Assembly (NCBI GenBank): GCA_045605765.1
Contig: JAZUQQ010000014.1
Span: forward strand, 62,001-126,000
DNA length: 64,000 nt
Direction: 5' to 3'
DNA from: SIG672 sp045605765
GTDB taxonomy: Bacteria; Bacillota; Clostridia; Oscillospirales; CAG-272
Shown here: positions 1 through 7,149 of the stretch, piece by piece
How the letters are laid out: every line of letters starts with the position of its first letter
Position numbering within the stretch: the first letter of the stretch is position 1
Notes under the pieces: model-generated
What the model was told of the DNA's origin: nothing
Seen by the model: the letters and a program-made list of their open reading frames with translations, nothing else
Databases searched by the model: none
Program-made: the position numbers and the translations under genes

Positions 1-531
1 GAGCACAATATTTCCGGAAGAGATTTGGAGAACGTCCACTCCGTTTTCCGAGGCTGCGTTTGCGATGCTTGGGTCGGCAGTGATAATGGCACGCTCACTC
101 AGCTTACACACACTGCAACGTGTATACCCTTGCCTTGTGAAGACCGCTTTTTTAGCAGATCGTACGAGGGTTTTGGAGAGCTTGTCAATTCGACCGTATA
201 GATTTTCAGACAAAAAAAGCCCGTTCAAAAGAATATCGTTAGGATATTTTTTGCTCGCGGACTCAGCTATGGTAACAATTTTTATATAGTTTTCGTCAAA
301 AATCGCTCTGTTTTCACTATAATAATCAGAGTGCGCGGCAAGAGCTTCTCCTATGGGGCAGAGAAGCATATCGGCGTGTGAAGCAACCGCGTTATCAAGC
401 GCATCAAAAGGCGGGAGAGTTAATACACGAAAGGATTTTTCGAGTAAAAGCTTCTCCTCGCTGCCGATATTTTCGCTACAAAGCAAATATGGACGAAATA
501 CTTCGTCCATTTTATTTTTTGCTGATGACAT
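1..531 (-). CDS. DUF6873 family protein, guanidine-modifying-enzyme fold (partial)
   Basis: My reverse-strand translation gives 177 codons running off the left edge, so the C-terminus is missing. The start ATG at 531 lies 13 bases after the rpmB stop, with no clear ribosome site; an ATG 21 bases downstream is an alternative. Visible family-like segments are LPPFDALDNAVASHADMLL, a D-I-L-L-N-G-L-F-L stretch, and QGYTRCSVCKLSERAIITAD with a CxxC pair. I recognise this layout from clostridial DUF6873 proteins, placed in the arginine-deiminase-like (GME) fold. Substrate and function are unknown, and the catalytic residues cannot be judged because the 3' part is absent. The assignment rests on memory of the family, not a search. 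Confidence 0.7.
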   Translation of the reverse strand, partial: MSSAKNKMDEVFRPYLLCSENIGSEEKLLLEKSFRVLTLPPFDALDNAVASHADMLLCPIGEALAAHSDYYSENRAIFDENYIKIVTIAESASKKYPNDILLNGLFLSENLYGRIDKLSKTLVRSAKKAVFTRQGYTRCSVCKLSERAIITADPSIANAASENGVDVLQISSGNIVL

Positions 532-544
532 TAATACGTTATAA

Positions 545-730
545 TTAAACGCGGGTAACCTTACCGGAACGGAGGCAACGCGAGCACACATGAAGAGTCT
601 TGTGAGTTCCGTTTACGTCTGCCTTGACTGTTCTGATGTTGGGTTTCCACTGTCTGTTGGTCTTGCGGTTAGAGTGGGAAACTTTAAGTCCGAACGTTAC
701 ACCTTTTCCGCAGATATCACACTTTGCCAT
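545..730 (-). CDS. rpmB: 50S ribosomal protein L28
   Basis: A 61-residue basic protein of the large ribosomal subunit. It opens MAKCDICGKG and carries two CxxC pairs (CDIC near the N-terminus, CSRC near the C-terminus), the zinc-ribbon form of L28. It also has the family stretch NRKTNRQWKPN. I chose the ATG at 730 over a longer reading because a GGAGGTG ribosome site lies five bases upstream. A good sigma-A promoter sits about 80 bases upstream, so it looks monocistronic or co-transcribed with the DUF6873 gene that follows closely. Confidence 0.97.
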   Translation of the reverse strand: MAKCDICGKGVTFGLKVSHSNRKTNRQWKPNIRTVKADVNGTHKTLHVCSRCLRSGKVTRV

Positions 731-807
731 ATTCTGCACCTCCAATTTTATATACAAATAATTATTATTTTAAGTATTTGCCGACTTTCGAAAAGTCAAC
801 GGATAGA

Positions 808-836
808 ATTATATCACAATACTTTCAAAAATGCAA
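808..836 (-). promoter_or_regulatory. Predicted sigma-A promoter of rpmB
   Basis: On the minus strand TTGCAT (836-831), 17 bases, then TATAAT (813-808). The predicted leader of roughly 70 bases contains a 6-bp stem with a 3-base loop (783-797) before the ribosome site. It might be a simple leader hairpin; I recognise no known L28 leader motif. Confidence 0.75.
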
Positions 837-918
837 GAGGATTTTTGAAAAAACAGAAAAAAATACAAAAAATCTTTATAATTTTTTCTGCAAATCGGCA
901 AAATCCATACTTTTGCAC

Positions 919-1683
919 TCAGTTTGAGCTGTCTTCCGAACTATCGTCCGATTTTTCGTGTGCTTTTTCTGCCTCGGTAGGTACACTTTTCTTGAAGCTG
1001 AACTTCTTTTCCTCGCCCTTCATAAGTCTTGCCACGTTGGCTCTGTGATTGAACAGGATAAAGAAAGCGAGAAAAACAGAGCAGAGTGCCATAATGAGAG
1101 TTATTCCGCCCGCGCTTCTGTAAACCATATTCAAAATAAGCGGAAAGAAGAGCGAGGTTATTATTGAGCCTGCCGAGATGTATTTGGTTGCGGCGACGAT
1201 CACTACGAAGATTATAAGACAGATAAGGAAGATAAGAGGCTCTGCGGCAAGCACCATTCCTGCGGCTGTGGCGAAGCCTTTTCCTCCTCTGAATTTATAG
1301 AATACAGGAAAGCAGTGACCTATCATACAGGCAATACCCGCGATATAAGCCACGTCTATTCCGCAAACGAGCATAGACAGGGCAACGCTGAGTATCGATT
1401 TCATAACATCTCCGAGAAGCACCATGACTGCCGCCTTGGTGCCGAAGGTACGCATCATATTTGTCATTCCAGCGTTTTTGCTTCCGTAGTCTCGGATATC
1501 CTTGCCGTATGCCGCCTTGGAAATTACGATAGCGAAATTCACACTTCCGAGAAGATATGATCCGATAACAAGAAGAGCGGCAACTGCTATGAAAATATAA
1601 GTTTCTACGCCTTTATCTCCGCTTGCGAGTGACATGAGTCCAAAGTGTCTTATATCCTGAAAAGAATAAAGTGCAATGTTCAT
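919..1683 (-). CDS. plsY: Glycerol-3-phosphate acyltransferase PlsY
   Basis: Membrane enzyme that transfers an acyl group from acyl-phosphate to glycerol-3-phosphate, the first step of phosphatidic acid synthesis. The 254 residues hold several hydrophobic segments and the PlsY signatures: GSVNFA in the first helix, GSKNAGMTN in the first cytosolic loop, and GHCFPVF followed by FRGGKGFATAAG. The hydrophilic tail after the last helix, rich in Lys, Asp and Ser, is longer than usual. The ATG at 1683 has GGAGG five bases upstream. It follows der after an 18-base gap, a common clostridial order. Confidence 0.96.
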   Translation of the reverse strand: MNIALYSFQDIRHFGLMSLASGDKGVETYIFIAVAALLVIGSYLLGSVNFAIVISKAAYGKDIRDYGSKNAGMTNMMRTFGTKAAVMVLLGDVMKSILSVALSMLVCGIDVAYIAGIACMIGHCFPVFYKFRGGKGFATAAGMVLAAEPLIFLICLIIFVVIVAATKYISAGSIITSLFFPLILNMVYRSAGGITLIMALCSVFLAFFILFNHRANVARLMKGEEKKFSFKKSVPTEAEKAHEKSDDSSEDSSN

Positions 1684-1701
1684 AAATACCTCCAAAAGAG
1701 A

Positions 1702-3030
1702 TCAGGTCTCGTCTCCGCGCTGGCGAAGAACGAACCTTATCGGAGTTCCTTTAAATCCAAACACCTCACGGAGTTGGTTTTCGATATATCTCTGATAAGA
1801 ATAGTGGAAAAGCCGAATATCATTGCAGAAAAGCACGAATGACGGAGGCTTTATTGAGGTTTGAGTCATATAATATATTTTGAGTCTGCGACCCTTGTCA
1901 GACGGAGGCTGAACTCTTGCCATAGCGTCTGCGAGCATATCGTTGAGCATTCCCGTAGTTATTCTCATGCACGACTGATTATTGACGTAATTTATGTGCT
2001 CAAACAGCTTTTCAAGTCGTTGACCTGTCTTTGCCGAAACGAAGATAAGGGGAGCGTAGGTCATATAGGAAAGCGCCTGATATATCTTTTCGGTAAACTT
2101 TCTCGTAGTCGAGTTATCTTTTTCGATAAGATCCCACTTGTTTACGACGATTATCGAGGCTTTTCCTGCCTCGTGAGCAATTCCTGCGATCTTCTCGTCC
2201 TGCTCGGTGATGCCTTTCTCGGCATCGATAACGAGCAGGCAAACGTCTGCCTTTTCGACTGCCATCTTGGCGCGAAGAACGCTGTATTTTTCGATCTTGT
2301 CATCAACTCTGCTCTGACGTCTGATGCCTGCGGTGTCGATGAAGGTATATTTTCCGTAGTCGTTATCTACCTCAGTGTCGATGGCATCGCGGGTAGTTCC
2401 AGCAATATTCGATACGATAAGACGGTTTTCACCGAGAATTTTGTTGATTATCGAGCTTTTCCCCGCATTCGGTTTTCCGATAACTGCGACCTTTATGCGG
2501 TCGTTCTCATCTTCCTCGTCCTCAAAATCGGGTAGTCTGTCATATACGGCGTCGAGCAGGTCTCCCGTACCGCTTCCGTGTACCGAGGAAAGAGGGATGG
2601 GGTCGCCGTCGAAGCCGAGCTCGTAGAATTCGTAAAATTCGGGAGGCGGAGCGCCGATCTTGTCGATCTTGTTTACCGCAACTACTACGGGAGTGCGCGC
2701 ACGAAGGAGCATATTCGCGATATCTCTGTCGCTTGCCGTTACGCCTGAATGAATATCGCACATAAAGATTATGACGTCTGCGCTTTCAATGGCGATCTCT
2801 GCTTGAGTACGCATATGTTTGAGGATTATATCGTCAGTCTTCGGCTCAATACCTCCGGTGTCTATCATAAGACATGTCTTTCCGCGCCATTCAATGTCGT
2901 GATAGATACGGTCGCGCGTTACGCCGGGAGTATCCTCAACGATAGCGATGCGTTCACCCGCAAGCTTATTGAAGAGTGTCGATTTTCCGACGTTCGGACG
3001 TCCGACTATTGCAATTACGGGTTTTGACAT
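1702..3030 (-). CDS. der: Ribosome biogenesis GTPase Der (EngA)
   Basis: A 442-residue double-Era GTPase acting in 50S subunit assembly. The first G domain has GRPNVGKST, DTGG and NKID. The second has GKPNAGKSS, DTAG and NKWD near residues 180-300. The C-terminal KH-like domain (about 355-442) ends with the family motif GTPIRFVLR. The start is supported by an AAGGTGGG ribosome site. It is co-oriented with the radical SAM/PDZ gene upstream and plsY downstream, a neighbourhood conserved in Clostridia. Confidence 0.98.
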   Translation of the reverse strand: MSKPVIAIVGRPNVGKSTLFNKLAGERIAIVEDTPGVTRDRIYHDIEWRGKTCLMIDTGGIEPKTDDIILKHMRTQAEIAIESADVIIFMCDIHSGVTASDRDIANMLLRARTPVVVAVNKIDKIGAPPPEFYEFYELGFDGDPIPLSSVHGSGTGDLLDAVYDRLPDFEDEEDENDRIKVAVIGKPNAGKSSIINKILGENRLIVSNIAGTTRDAIDTEVDNDYGKYTFIDTAGIRRQSRVDDKIEKYSVLRAKMAVEKADVCLLVIDAEKGITEQDEKIAGIAHEAGKASIIVVNKWDLIEKDNSTTRKFTEKIYQALSYMTYAPLIFVSAKTGQRLEKLFEHINYVNNQSCMRITTGMLNDMLADAMARVQPPSDKGRRLKIYYMTQTSIKPPSFVLFCNDIRLFHYSYQRYIENQLREVFGFKGTPIRFVLRQRGDET

Positions 3031-3059
3031 TTTAAGCCCACCTTTCTAAAAATGTTGTT

Positions 3060-4367
3060 TTAATTATCAAGAATTGCTTTTATAAATTCGTATCCGTCGG
3101 TAGGGACGGGAACGATCTTCACGCTGAGCGCTTCTTCCACCTCGCTTACCGACATACTGTCGAGAAAGAAATCTCCCTCGGCACGAAGCATATTTGACGA
3201 GATATAAAGGGTATCTCCAAGCTCCTTGCCACGTAGCTGTGAAACGAGATCACAACCGCAGATAAGCCCTGCGACGGTTATCGATCTTCCGAAGAAGTCG
3301 TTTTCTATTTTATATACGTTTCCGCACAGCGACGGGCATTTTTCGCACAGACGCTCACTCAACGATGAGATGAATTCAAACGCCGCATCGCCCGTTGCAA
3401 CAGAAAAATTCTTTTTCACAGAGGTATCAAAATCCTCGTCGATATATTCAAGCTCGCCGTTAAACTCGTCGAGCATAGAAACTATCATTCCCACTCCGTT
3501 TTCAAATTGCGGATAGTCTCCGTAGTACGTAGCGTCGGGAAATGGAGTTTTCGATTTTAAATACAACTCGTCTGCACAGCAGAATATGCGTTCACCGCAT
3601 TCTTCCACACATCTGTCTCCGAAAGAGGTTACTTGCTTTATAACCTCTGCTGATTCCTCGGGAGAAAAAGCTTCGAGCGGATAAAGACCGTTTCTGTGCT
3701 TTGTGAGTCCTGCAGGAACTATCGAAACGCTTGAAATTGCAGGATATAGCGCATAGAGATCACGCATAGTACGGTCAAGCTCCTCGCCGTCGTTAAGACC
3801 TTTGCATAGGACTATCTGACCGTTTATCGTTATTCCTGCATCGGCAAGCTTCCTCAGGTATTCGAGAGACTTGCCCGCAAAGCGATTTTTCATCATTTTG
3901 TAGCGAAGCTCGGGGTTAGTCGTATGGACTGATACGTTTATCGGTGACATATGCATCTTTATAATGCGGTCGATGTCGCTATCCTTTAAATTGGTAAGAG
4001 TTATATAGTTTCCCGAAAGGAAGGAAAGCCGTGAATCGTCGTCCTTGAAATAGATAGTTTCACGCATACCCGAAGGATTTTGGTCGATAAAGCAGAAAAC
4101 ACAGTTGTTTCGGCAGGAACGCTTATTGTCCATAAGATATGTGTCAAAATCGAGACCAATATCCGAGTATTCGTCCTTTGATATTTTCACCTCAAAAAGC
4201 TCGGGACCTCGATGTATAACGAGAAAAAGCTCACTTTCCGCGATGTAGAACTGATAGTCGAGTACATCAGCAATATCGTTTCCGTTGACAGATATGAGAA
4301 CATCGCCGTCAAGAATCCCCGCCTTATCGGCAAGTGATCCTTTTTTTACCGAAGCAACTGTTACCAT
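3060..4367 (-). CDS. PDZ and radical-SAM DUF512 protein
   Basis: A 435-residue protein with an N-terminal PDZ-like domain (about 1-70, 'KAGILDGDVLISVNG'), then a radical-SAM core with CxxxCxxC cysteines at 85, 89 and 92, then a C-terminal DUF512 region containing more cysteines ('CEKCPSLCG'). It probably binds a 4Fe-4S cluster and uses S-adenosylmethionine, but the reaction is not known. I chose the ATG at 4367 because a GAGGGGG ribosome site lies just upstream; a longer reading to 4433 lacks this and runs into a hairpin. Its place next to der is a recurrent Clostridia arrangement. Confidence 0.9.
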   Translation of the reverse strand: MVTVASVKKGSLADKAGILDGDVLISVNGNDIADVLDYQFYIAESELFLVIHRGPELFEVKISKDEYSDIGLDFDTYLMDNKRSCRNNCVFCFIDQNPSGMRETIYFKDDDSRLSFLSGNYITLTNLKDSDIDRIIKMHMSPINVSVHTTNPELRYKMMKNRFAGKSLEYLRKLADAGITINGQIVLCKGLNDGEELDRTMRDLYALYPAISSVSIVPAGLTKHRNGLYPLEAFSPEESAEVIKQVTSFGDRCVEECGERIFCCADELYLKSKTPFPDATYYGDYPQFENGVGMIVSMLDEFNGELEYIDEDFDTSVKKNFSVATGDAAFEFISSLSERLCEKCPSLCGNVYKIENDFFGRSITVAGLICGCDLVSQLRGKELGDTLYISSNMLRAEGDFFLDSMSVSEVEEALSVKIVPVPTDGYEFIKAILDN

Positions 4368-4425
4368 ATACAGTCCCCCTCGCTTTCCATTTAAATGAAT
4401 TTTTTGAGTGACCTTGCCTAAAACA

Positions 4426-4455
4426 AAATACACCGCTGTTAAGCGGTGAAAATTG
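4426..4455. terminator. Possible weak bidirectional terminator
   Basis: A 7-bp perfect stem (CACCGCT at 4431-4437 with 4442-4448) and a 4-base loop, flanked by A-rich and T-rich runs on both sides. It lies between rpmF and the DUF512 gene. The T tracts are interrupted, so activity is uncertain. Confidence 0.4.
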
Positions 4456-4500
4456 TTTTTCTAATCAGCCGCTTCTGTCGTATTACGGCAAAACCGTGCT

Positions 4501-4545
4501 CTAAAAAAACGACAGGGTATGTCCGGTACTTTGCGAACATACCCT
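4501..4545 (-). terminator. Rho-independent terminator after rpmF
   Basis: On the minus strand a 9-bp stem (4537-4545 with 4514-4522, AGGGTATGT type) is followed closely by a run of seven T (complement of 4503-4509). It starts 10 bases after the rpmF stop. Confidence 0.8.
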
Positions 4546-4554
4546 CATTTGGCT

Positions 4555-4752
4555 TTAAGCATCAGCGCTATCCTTGTTTACGTCAATGATAGTCTTGCCG
4601 TTGTATGTGCCGCATGCGCTGCAAACCTTGTGCGGAGCCTTGTATTCACCACACTTAGGACATATTTGGAGCGCGGGAGCGTCGATCTTAGAGTTGTTCG
4701 AACGTCTCTTGTCGCGTCTTGCCTTCGATACTTTTTTCTTCGGTACTGCCAT
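4555..4752 (-). CDS. rpmF: 50S ribosomal protein L32
   Basis: A 65-residue large-subunit ribosomal protein starting MAVPKKKVSKARRDKRRS, the invariant L32 opening, with two zinc-binding CxxC pairs (CPKC and CSAC). GGAGGTG precedes the ATG. It lies 62 bases downstream of the DUF177 gene and is the last gene before a terminator. The DUF177-rpmF pair is conserved across bacteria. Confidence 0.98.
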   Translation of the reverse strand: MAVPKKKVSKARRDKRRSNNSKIDAPALQICPKCGEYKAPHKVCSACGTYNGKTIIDVNKDSADA

Positions 4753-4814
4753 TTATAAACACCTCCCGGACGTTTTTCTAAAATTACCTAAACTGTATTA
4801 TATACCAAATAATT

Positions 4815-5312
4815 TTATTTGTCAAGTAGTTTTGTGAGAATTTCGAGCCTTGGATCAATTTCTTTTTTTGTGCACGAGCATTTTGAGTGGTTTAAATTCT
4901 GTCCGCAGACGTCACACAGACCCGCGCAATCCTCTTTGCAGAGCAGTCGCATTGGGAATTCAAGCAGAACCGCCTCGTTTACCTGCGCGTTGCAGTTCAC
5001 TGAGTTGTTTACTACTATAATATAGTCGTCAGTGTCCTCGTCGCTGAGCGTTCCATGAACGGCGAGGGGCATATTTACGTTTACCTCAAATACCCCGTTT
5101 ATGTCCTCAACACATCTTGCACAGACAGAAACGTAGGGCAGAGAAGCGTGAAGTGAGAGGGTCATATAACCCGCTCTGTTGTCCACATTGCCCGTGACCT
5201 TACAGCCTCCTGTGAAGGTGACTCCATCTATTTCGGGCAACTCTGACATTTCATATTCAAAATTCAGAAATGATGCTTCACCGCGCAAAACAGGACTCAG
5301 ATCAATAAGCAT
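4815..5312 (-). CDS. DUF177 (YceD-like) protein
   Basis: A 165-residue member of the YceD/DUF177 family, encoded almost universally beside rpmF and linked to ribosome (23S rRNA) biogenesis. It shows the CxxC-type cysteines of Gram-positive members: CARC near residue 80, then CKEDCAGLCDVCG and a CSC near the C-terminus. I took the ATG at 5312, which has a GCGGTGAT site upstream and gives the usual start MLIDLSPVLRGE. The longer reading to 5378 would extend across the -10 region of its own promoter. Confidence 0.88.
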   Translation of the reverse strand: MLIDLSPVLRGEASFLNFEYEMSELPEIDGVTFTGGCKVTGNVDNRAGYMTLSLHASLPYVSVCARCVEDINGVFEVNVNMPLAVHGTLSDEDTDDYIIVVNNSVNCNAQVNEAVLLEFPMRLLCKEDCAGLCDVCGQNLNHSKCSCTKKEIDPRLEILTKLLDK

Positions 5313-5369
5313 ATTATCACCGCAAAAAAATGATTTAAGACTTTTTATATCACAAAAGTCGCAAAATAT

Positions 5370-5397
5370 ATTATACACATACGTTGGGATTTGTCAA
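5370..5397 (-). promoter_or_regulatory. Predicted sigma-A promoter of the DUF177-rpmF operon
   Basis: On the minus strand TTGACA (5397-5392), 16 bases, then TATAAT (5375-5370), both perfect hexamers. It supports the shorter DUF177 start at 5312. Confidence 0.8.
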
Positions 5398-5400
5398 TAG

Positions 5401-5434
5401 AAAAATCGGTTTTTACAAAATTTCGTCAAAAACC
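5401..5434 (-). terminator. Possible weak terminator after sigF
   Basis: On the minus strand a 7-bp GGTTTTT/AAAAACC stem (5434-5428 with 5414-5408) with a 13-base loop is followed by GATTTTT. The stem is AT-rich, so this is a weak call. Confidence 0.4.
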
Positions 5435-5491
5435 AGTATAAAAGGTCGGAAAATCAGGATAAAAATGTTTAAAATCAGCATATATCAACGC

Positions 5492-6205
5492 TTATAGCGC
5501 TTTGCGCAGCAGTTCCATTATCTTTTTCTCTTCGCGCGAGACCTTCACCTGCGTTATACCAAGAGCGTCTCCTGTTTGTTGTTGGGACATTTCTTTGAAA
5601 TACCTAAGATTCACTATTTCCTGCTGACGAGGAGAAAGAGTGGATATTGCCTCTCGCAGAGCGATACTTTCGGTCAGCTTTTCGAGAAGGTTTTCGCGGT
5701 CGGCAATAAAATATTCAAGAGACGTGCCCTCTCCATCAAGTCCTACGCTCTCGCTCAAAGAACGGATCGGACCTGCGGCGTCGAGCGCGTAAACTATCTC
5801 CTCAACGCTCATTTTGCATATCTTGGCAAGCTCGCTAACGCTTGGCTCGCGTTGTTTCTCCGCAAGAAAATTTTCTCTTGCCCTCATTATTACGCCTGCC
5901 GCCTGCCTCGTAGCCCGTCCTACCTTTATAAGACCGTCGTCGCGCAGGAAACGCCGTATTTCTCCAATAATAAGAGGCACGGCGTAGGTCGAGAACATAC
6001 ATCCGAAGGAAAAGTCAAAGCTTCGTGCCGCCCTCAGAAGTCCGATAGAGCCTATCTGGACGAGATCCTCGTAATCGGTGCCCCGTCCGCAGAAACGCAC
6101 AGCAACGCTTTTGACAAGCCCCATATTTTGTGAAACTATTTCATCAAGTGCGCTTTCATCGCCCTCGCTAAGTCTTTTTATGAGCGCATTATTGTCGTAT
6201 GCCAT
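5492..6205 (-). CDS. sigF: Sporulation sigma factor SigF
   Basis: A 237-residue sigma-70 family factor that directs early forespore transcription. Region 2 has DLVQIGSIGLLRAARSFD, followed by the core-binding stretch FSTYAVPLIIGEIRRFLRDDG. Region 3 lies about 105-160, and region 4 has LSPRQQEIVNLRYF with the helix-turn-helix near the C-terminus. The close paralogue SigG looks similar, but the position as third gene of spoIIAA-spoIIAB-sigF decides for SigF. GGAGGT lies nine bases before the ATG, 37 bases after the spoIIAB stop. It would be held inactive by SpoIIAB until SpoIIAA is dephosphorylated. Confidence 0.95.
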   Translation of the reverse strand: MAYDNNALIKRLSEGDESALDEIVSQNMGLVKSVAVRFCGRGTDYEDLVQIGSIGLLRAARSFDFSFGCMFSTYAVPLIIGEIRRFLRDDGLIKVGRATRQAAGVIMRARENFLAEKQREPSVSELAKICKMSVEEIVYALDAAGPIRSLSESVGLDGEGTSLEYFIADRENLLEKLTESIALREAISTLSPRQQEIVNLRYFKEMSQQQTGDALGITQVKVSREEKKIMELLRKAL

Positions 6206-6242
6206 CTTAATTTAACCTCCGCTTTTTTGGCTCGGAGAATTT

Positions 6243-6677
6243 TTATTCACCGAGCTTTATGTATATGTCCAGCGTGGTTCCTTTGTTCGGTTCGGACTTT
6301 ACTTTCAGTTTTTTTGAAAGTCCTTGCATTATGGCAAAGCCCATACCGCTCCGCTCGCCCTGGCGGTCGGTGGTATAGAAGGGAGTCATTGCCTGCTCTA
6401 TATCCTCTATGCCGCATCCTTTATCTTTTATCTTAATATGCAAACTTTTGTCGTCGTAGCATTTTACCGATAGAAAAATATCTCCCTCACTCTTTCTGTA
6501 AGCGTGAACGACGCAGTTCGTCACCGCCTCTGAGATTATTATTCGTATATCCGAAAGCTCTTCAAGCGTAGGATCCATCTGTGCGGCGAACGCGCAGACC
6601 GTCTGCCTTGCAAAGCTCTCGTTTTGTGAGAGAGCCTTGAAGGTCAGAGACATAGAATTAGTCAAAATTTTTTTCAT
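6243..6677 (-). CDS. spoIIAB: Anti-sigma F factor SpoIIAB
   Basis: A 144-residue GHKL-type ATPase and serine kinase that binds SigF and phosphorylates SpoIIAA. Seen here are the N box EAVTNCVVHAY, the G1 box DKGCGIED and the G2 box GERSGMGFAIMQ. The N-terminus (NSMSLTFKALSQNESFAR) is typical. GAAAGGA precedes the ATG. It is the middle gene of the spoIIA operon. Confidence 0.96.
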   Translation of the reverse strand: MKKILTNSMSLTFKALSQNESFARQTVCAFAAQMDPTLEELSDIRIIISEAVTNCVVHAYRKSEGDIFLSVKCYDDKSLHIKIKDKGCGIEDIEQAMTPFYTTDRQGERSGMGFAIMQGLSKKLKVKSEPNKGTTLDIYIKLGE

Positions 6678-6701
6678 TTCATATATCCTTTCTTTTGTTT
6701 T

Positions 6702-7037
6702 TCAGTTAGCAACAGACGTGTTTCTTATTATGGGTATGAGACGCTCTATTCCTGCAAGAGAAAGGATCTTTTCAATATCCTTTGATGGATTTACGATTTT
6801 CAGTACACCGCCGACCTCTCTGACACTTGTGTATCTTCCGAGAATCAGCCCGAGTCCCGACGAATCCATAAAAGCGACGCTCCCAACATCGAGAAGTGCG
6901 ATCTTCGGACGGTAATAAAATATCGCCTTGTCTATCTCTCCTCTGATAAATTTTGCTGTGTGATGATCGATGTCTCCCTCTATCTCAATAGAGAGCGTGT
7001 CCTTTTTTACTACGCATTTCACGCTTGCTATGTCCAT
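6702..7037 (-). CDS. spoIIAA: Anti-anti-sigma F factor SpoIIAA
   Basis: A 111-residue STAS-domain protein that releases SigF by displacing it from SpoIIAB when dephosphorylated. The signature AFMDSSGLGLILGRY is present; Ser59 is the expected phosphorylation site. An AAAGGA ribosome site lies upstream. It is the first gene of the operon and begins about 45 bases after the valS terminator stem. I cannot identify a promoter there with confidence; a sigma-H-type promoter is expected for this operon. Confidence 0.95.
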   Translation of the reverse strand: MDIASVKCVVKKDTLSIEIEGDIDHHTAKFIRGEIDKAIFYYRPKIALLDVGSVAFMDSSGLGLILGRYTSVREVGGVLKIVNPSKDIEKILSLAGIERLIPIIRNTSVAN

Positions 7038-7070
7038 AGTGCCTGTCCTTTCTTTTTGTACTTGCGAGTG

Positions 7071-7119
7071 GGAAAAGAAAAAGCAGTATCCTTAAACCCT
7101 CTCGGGATAAGGATACTGC
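7071..7119 (-). terminator. Rho-independent terminator after valS
   Basis: On the minus strand a 12-bp perfect stem (7119-7108 with 7094-7083, GCAGTATCCTTA type) is followed by TTTTTCTTTTCC. It separates valS from the spoIIA operon. Confidence 0.93.
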
Positions 7120-7149
7120 ATCTTAGTTGAAAAATTTGTCAAAATAAGG

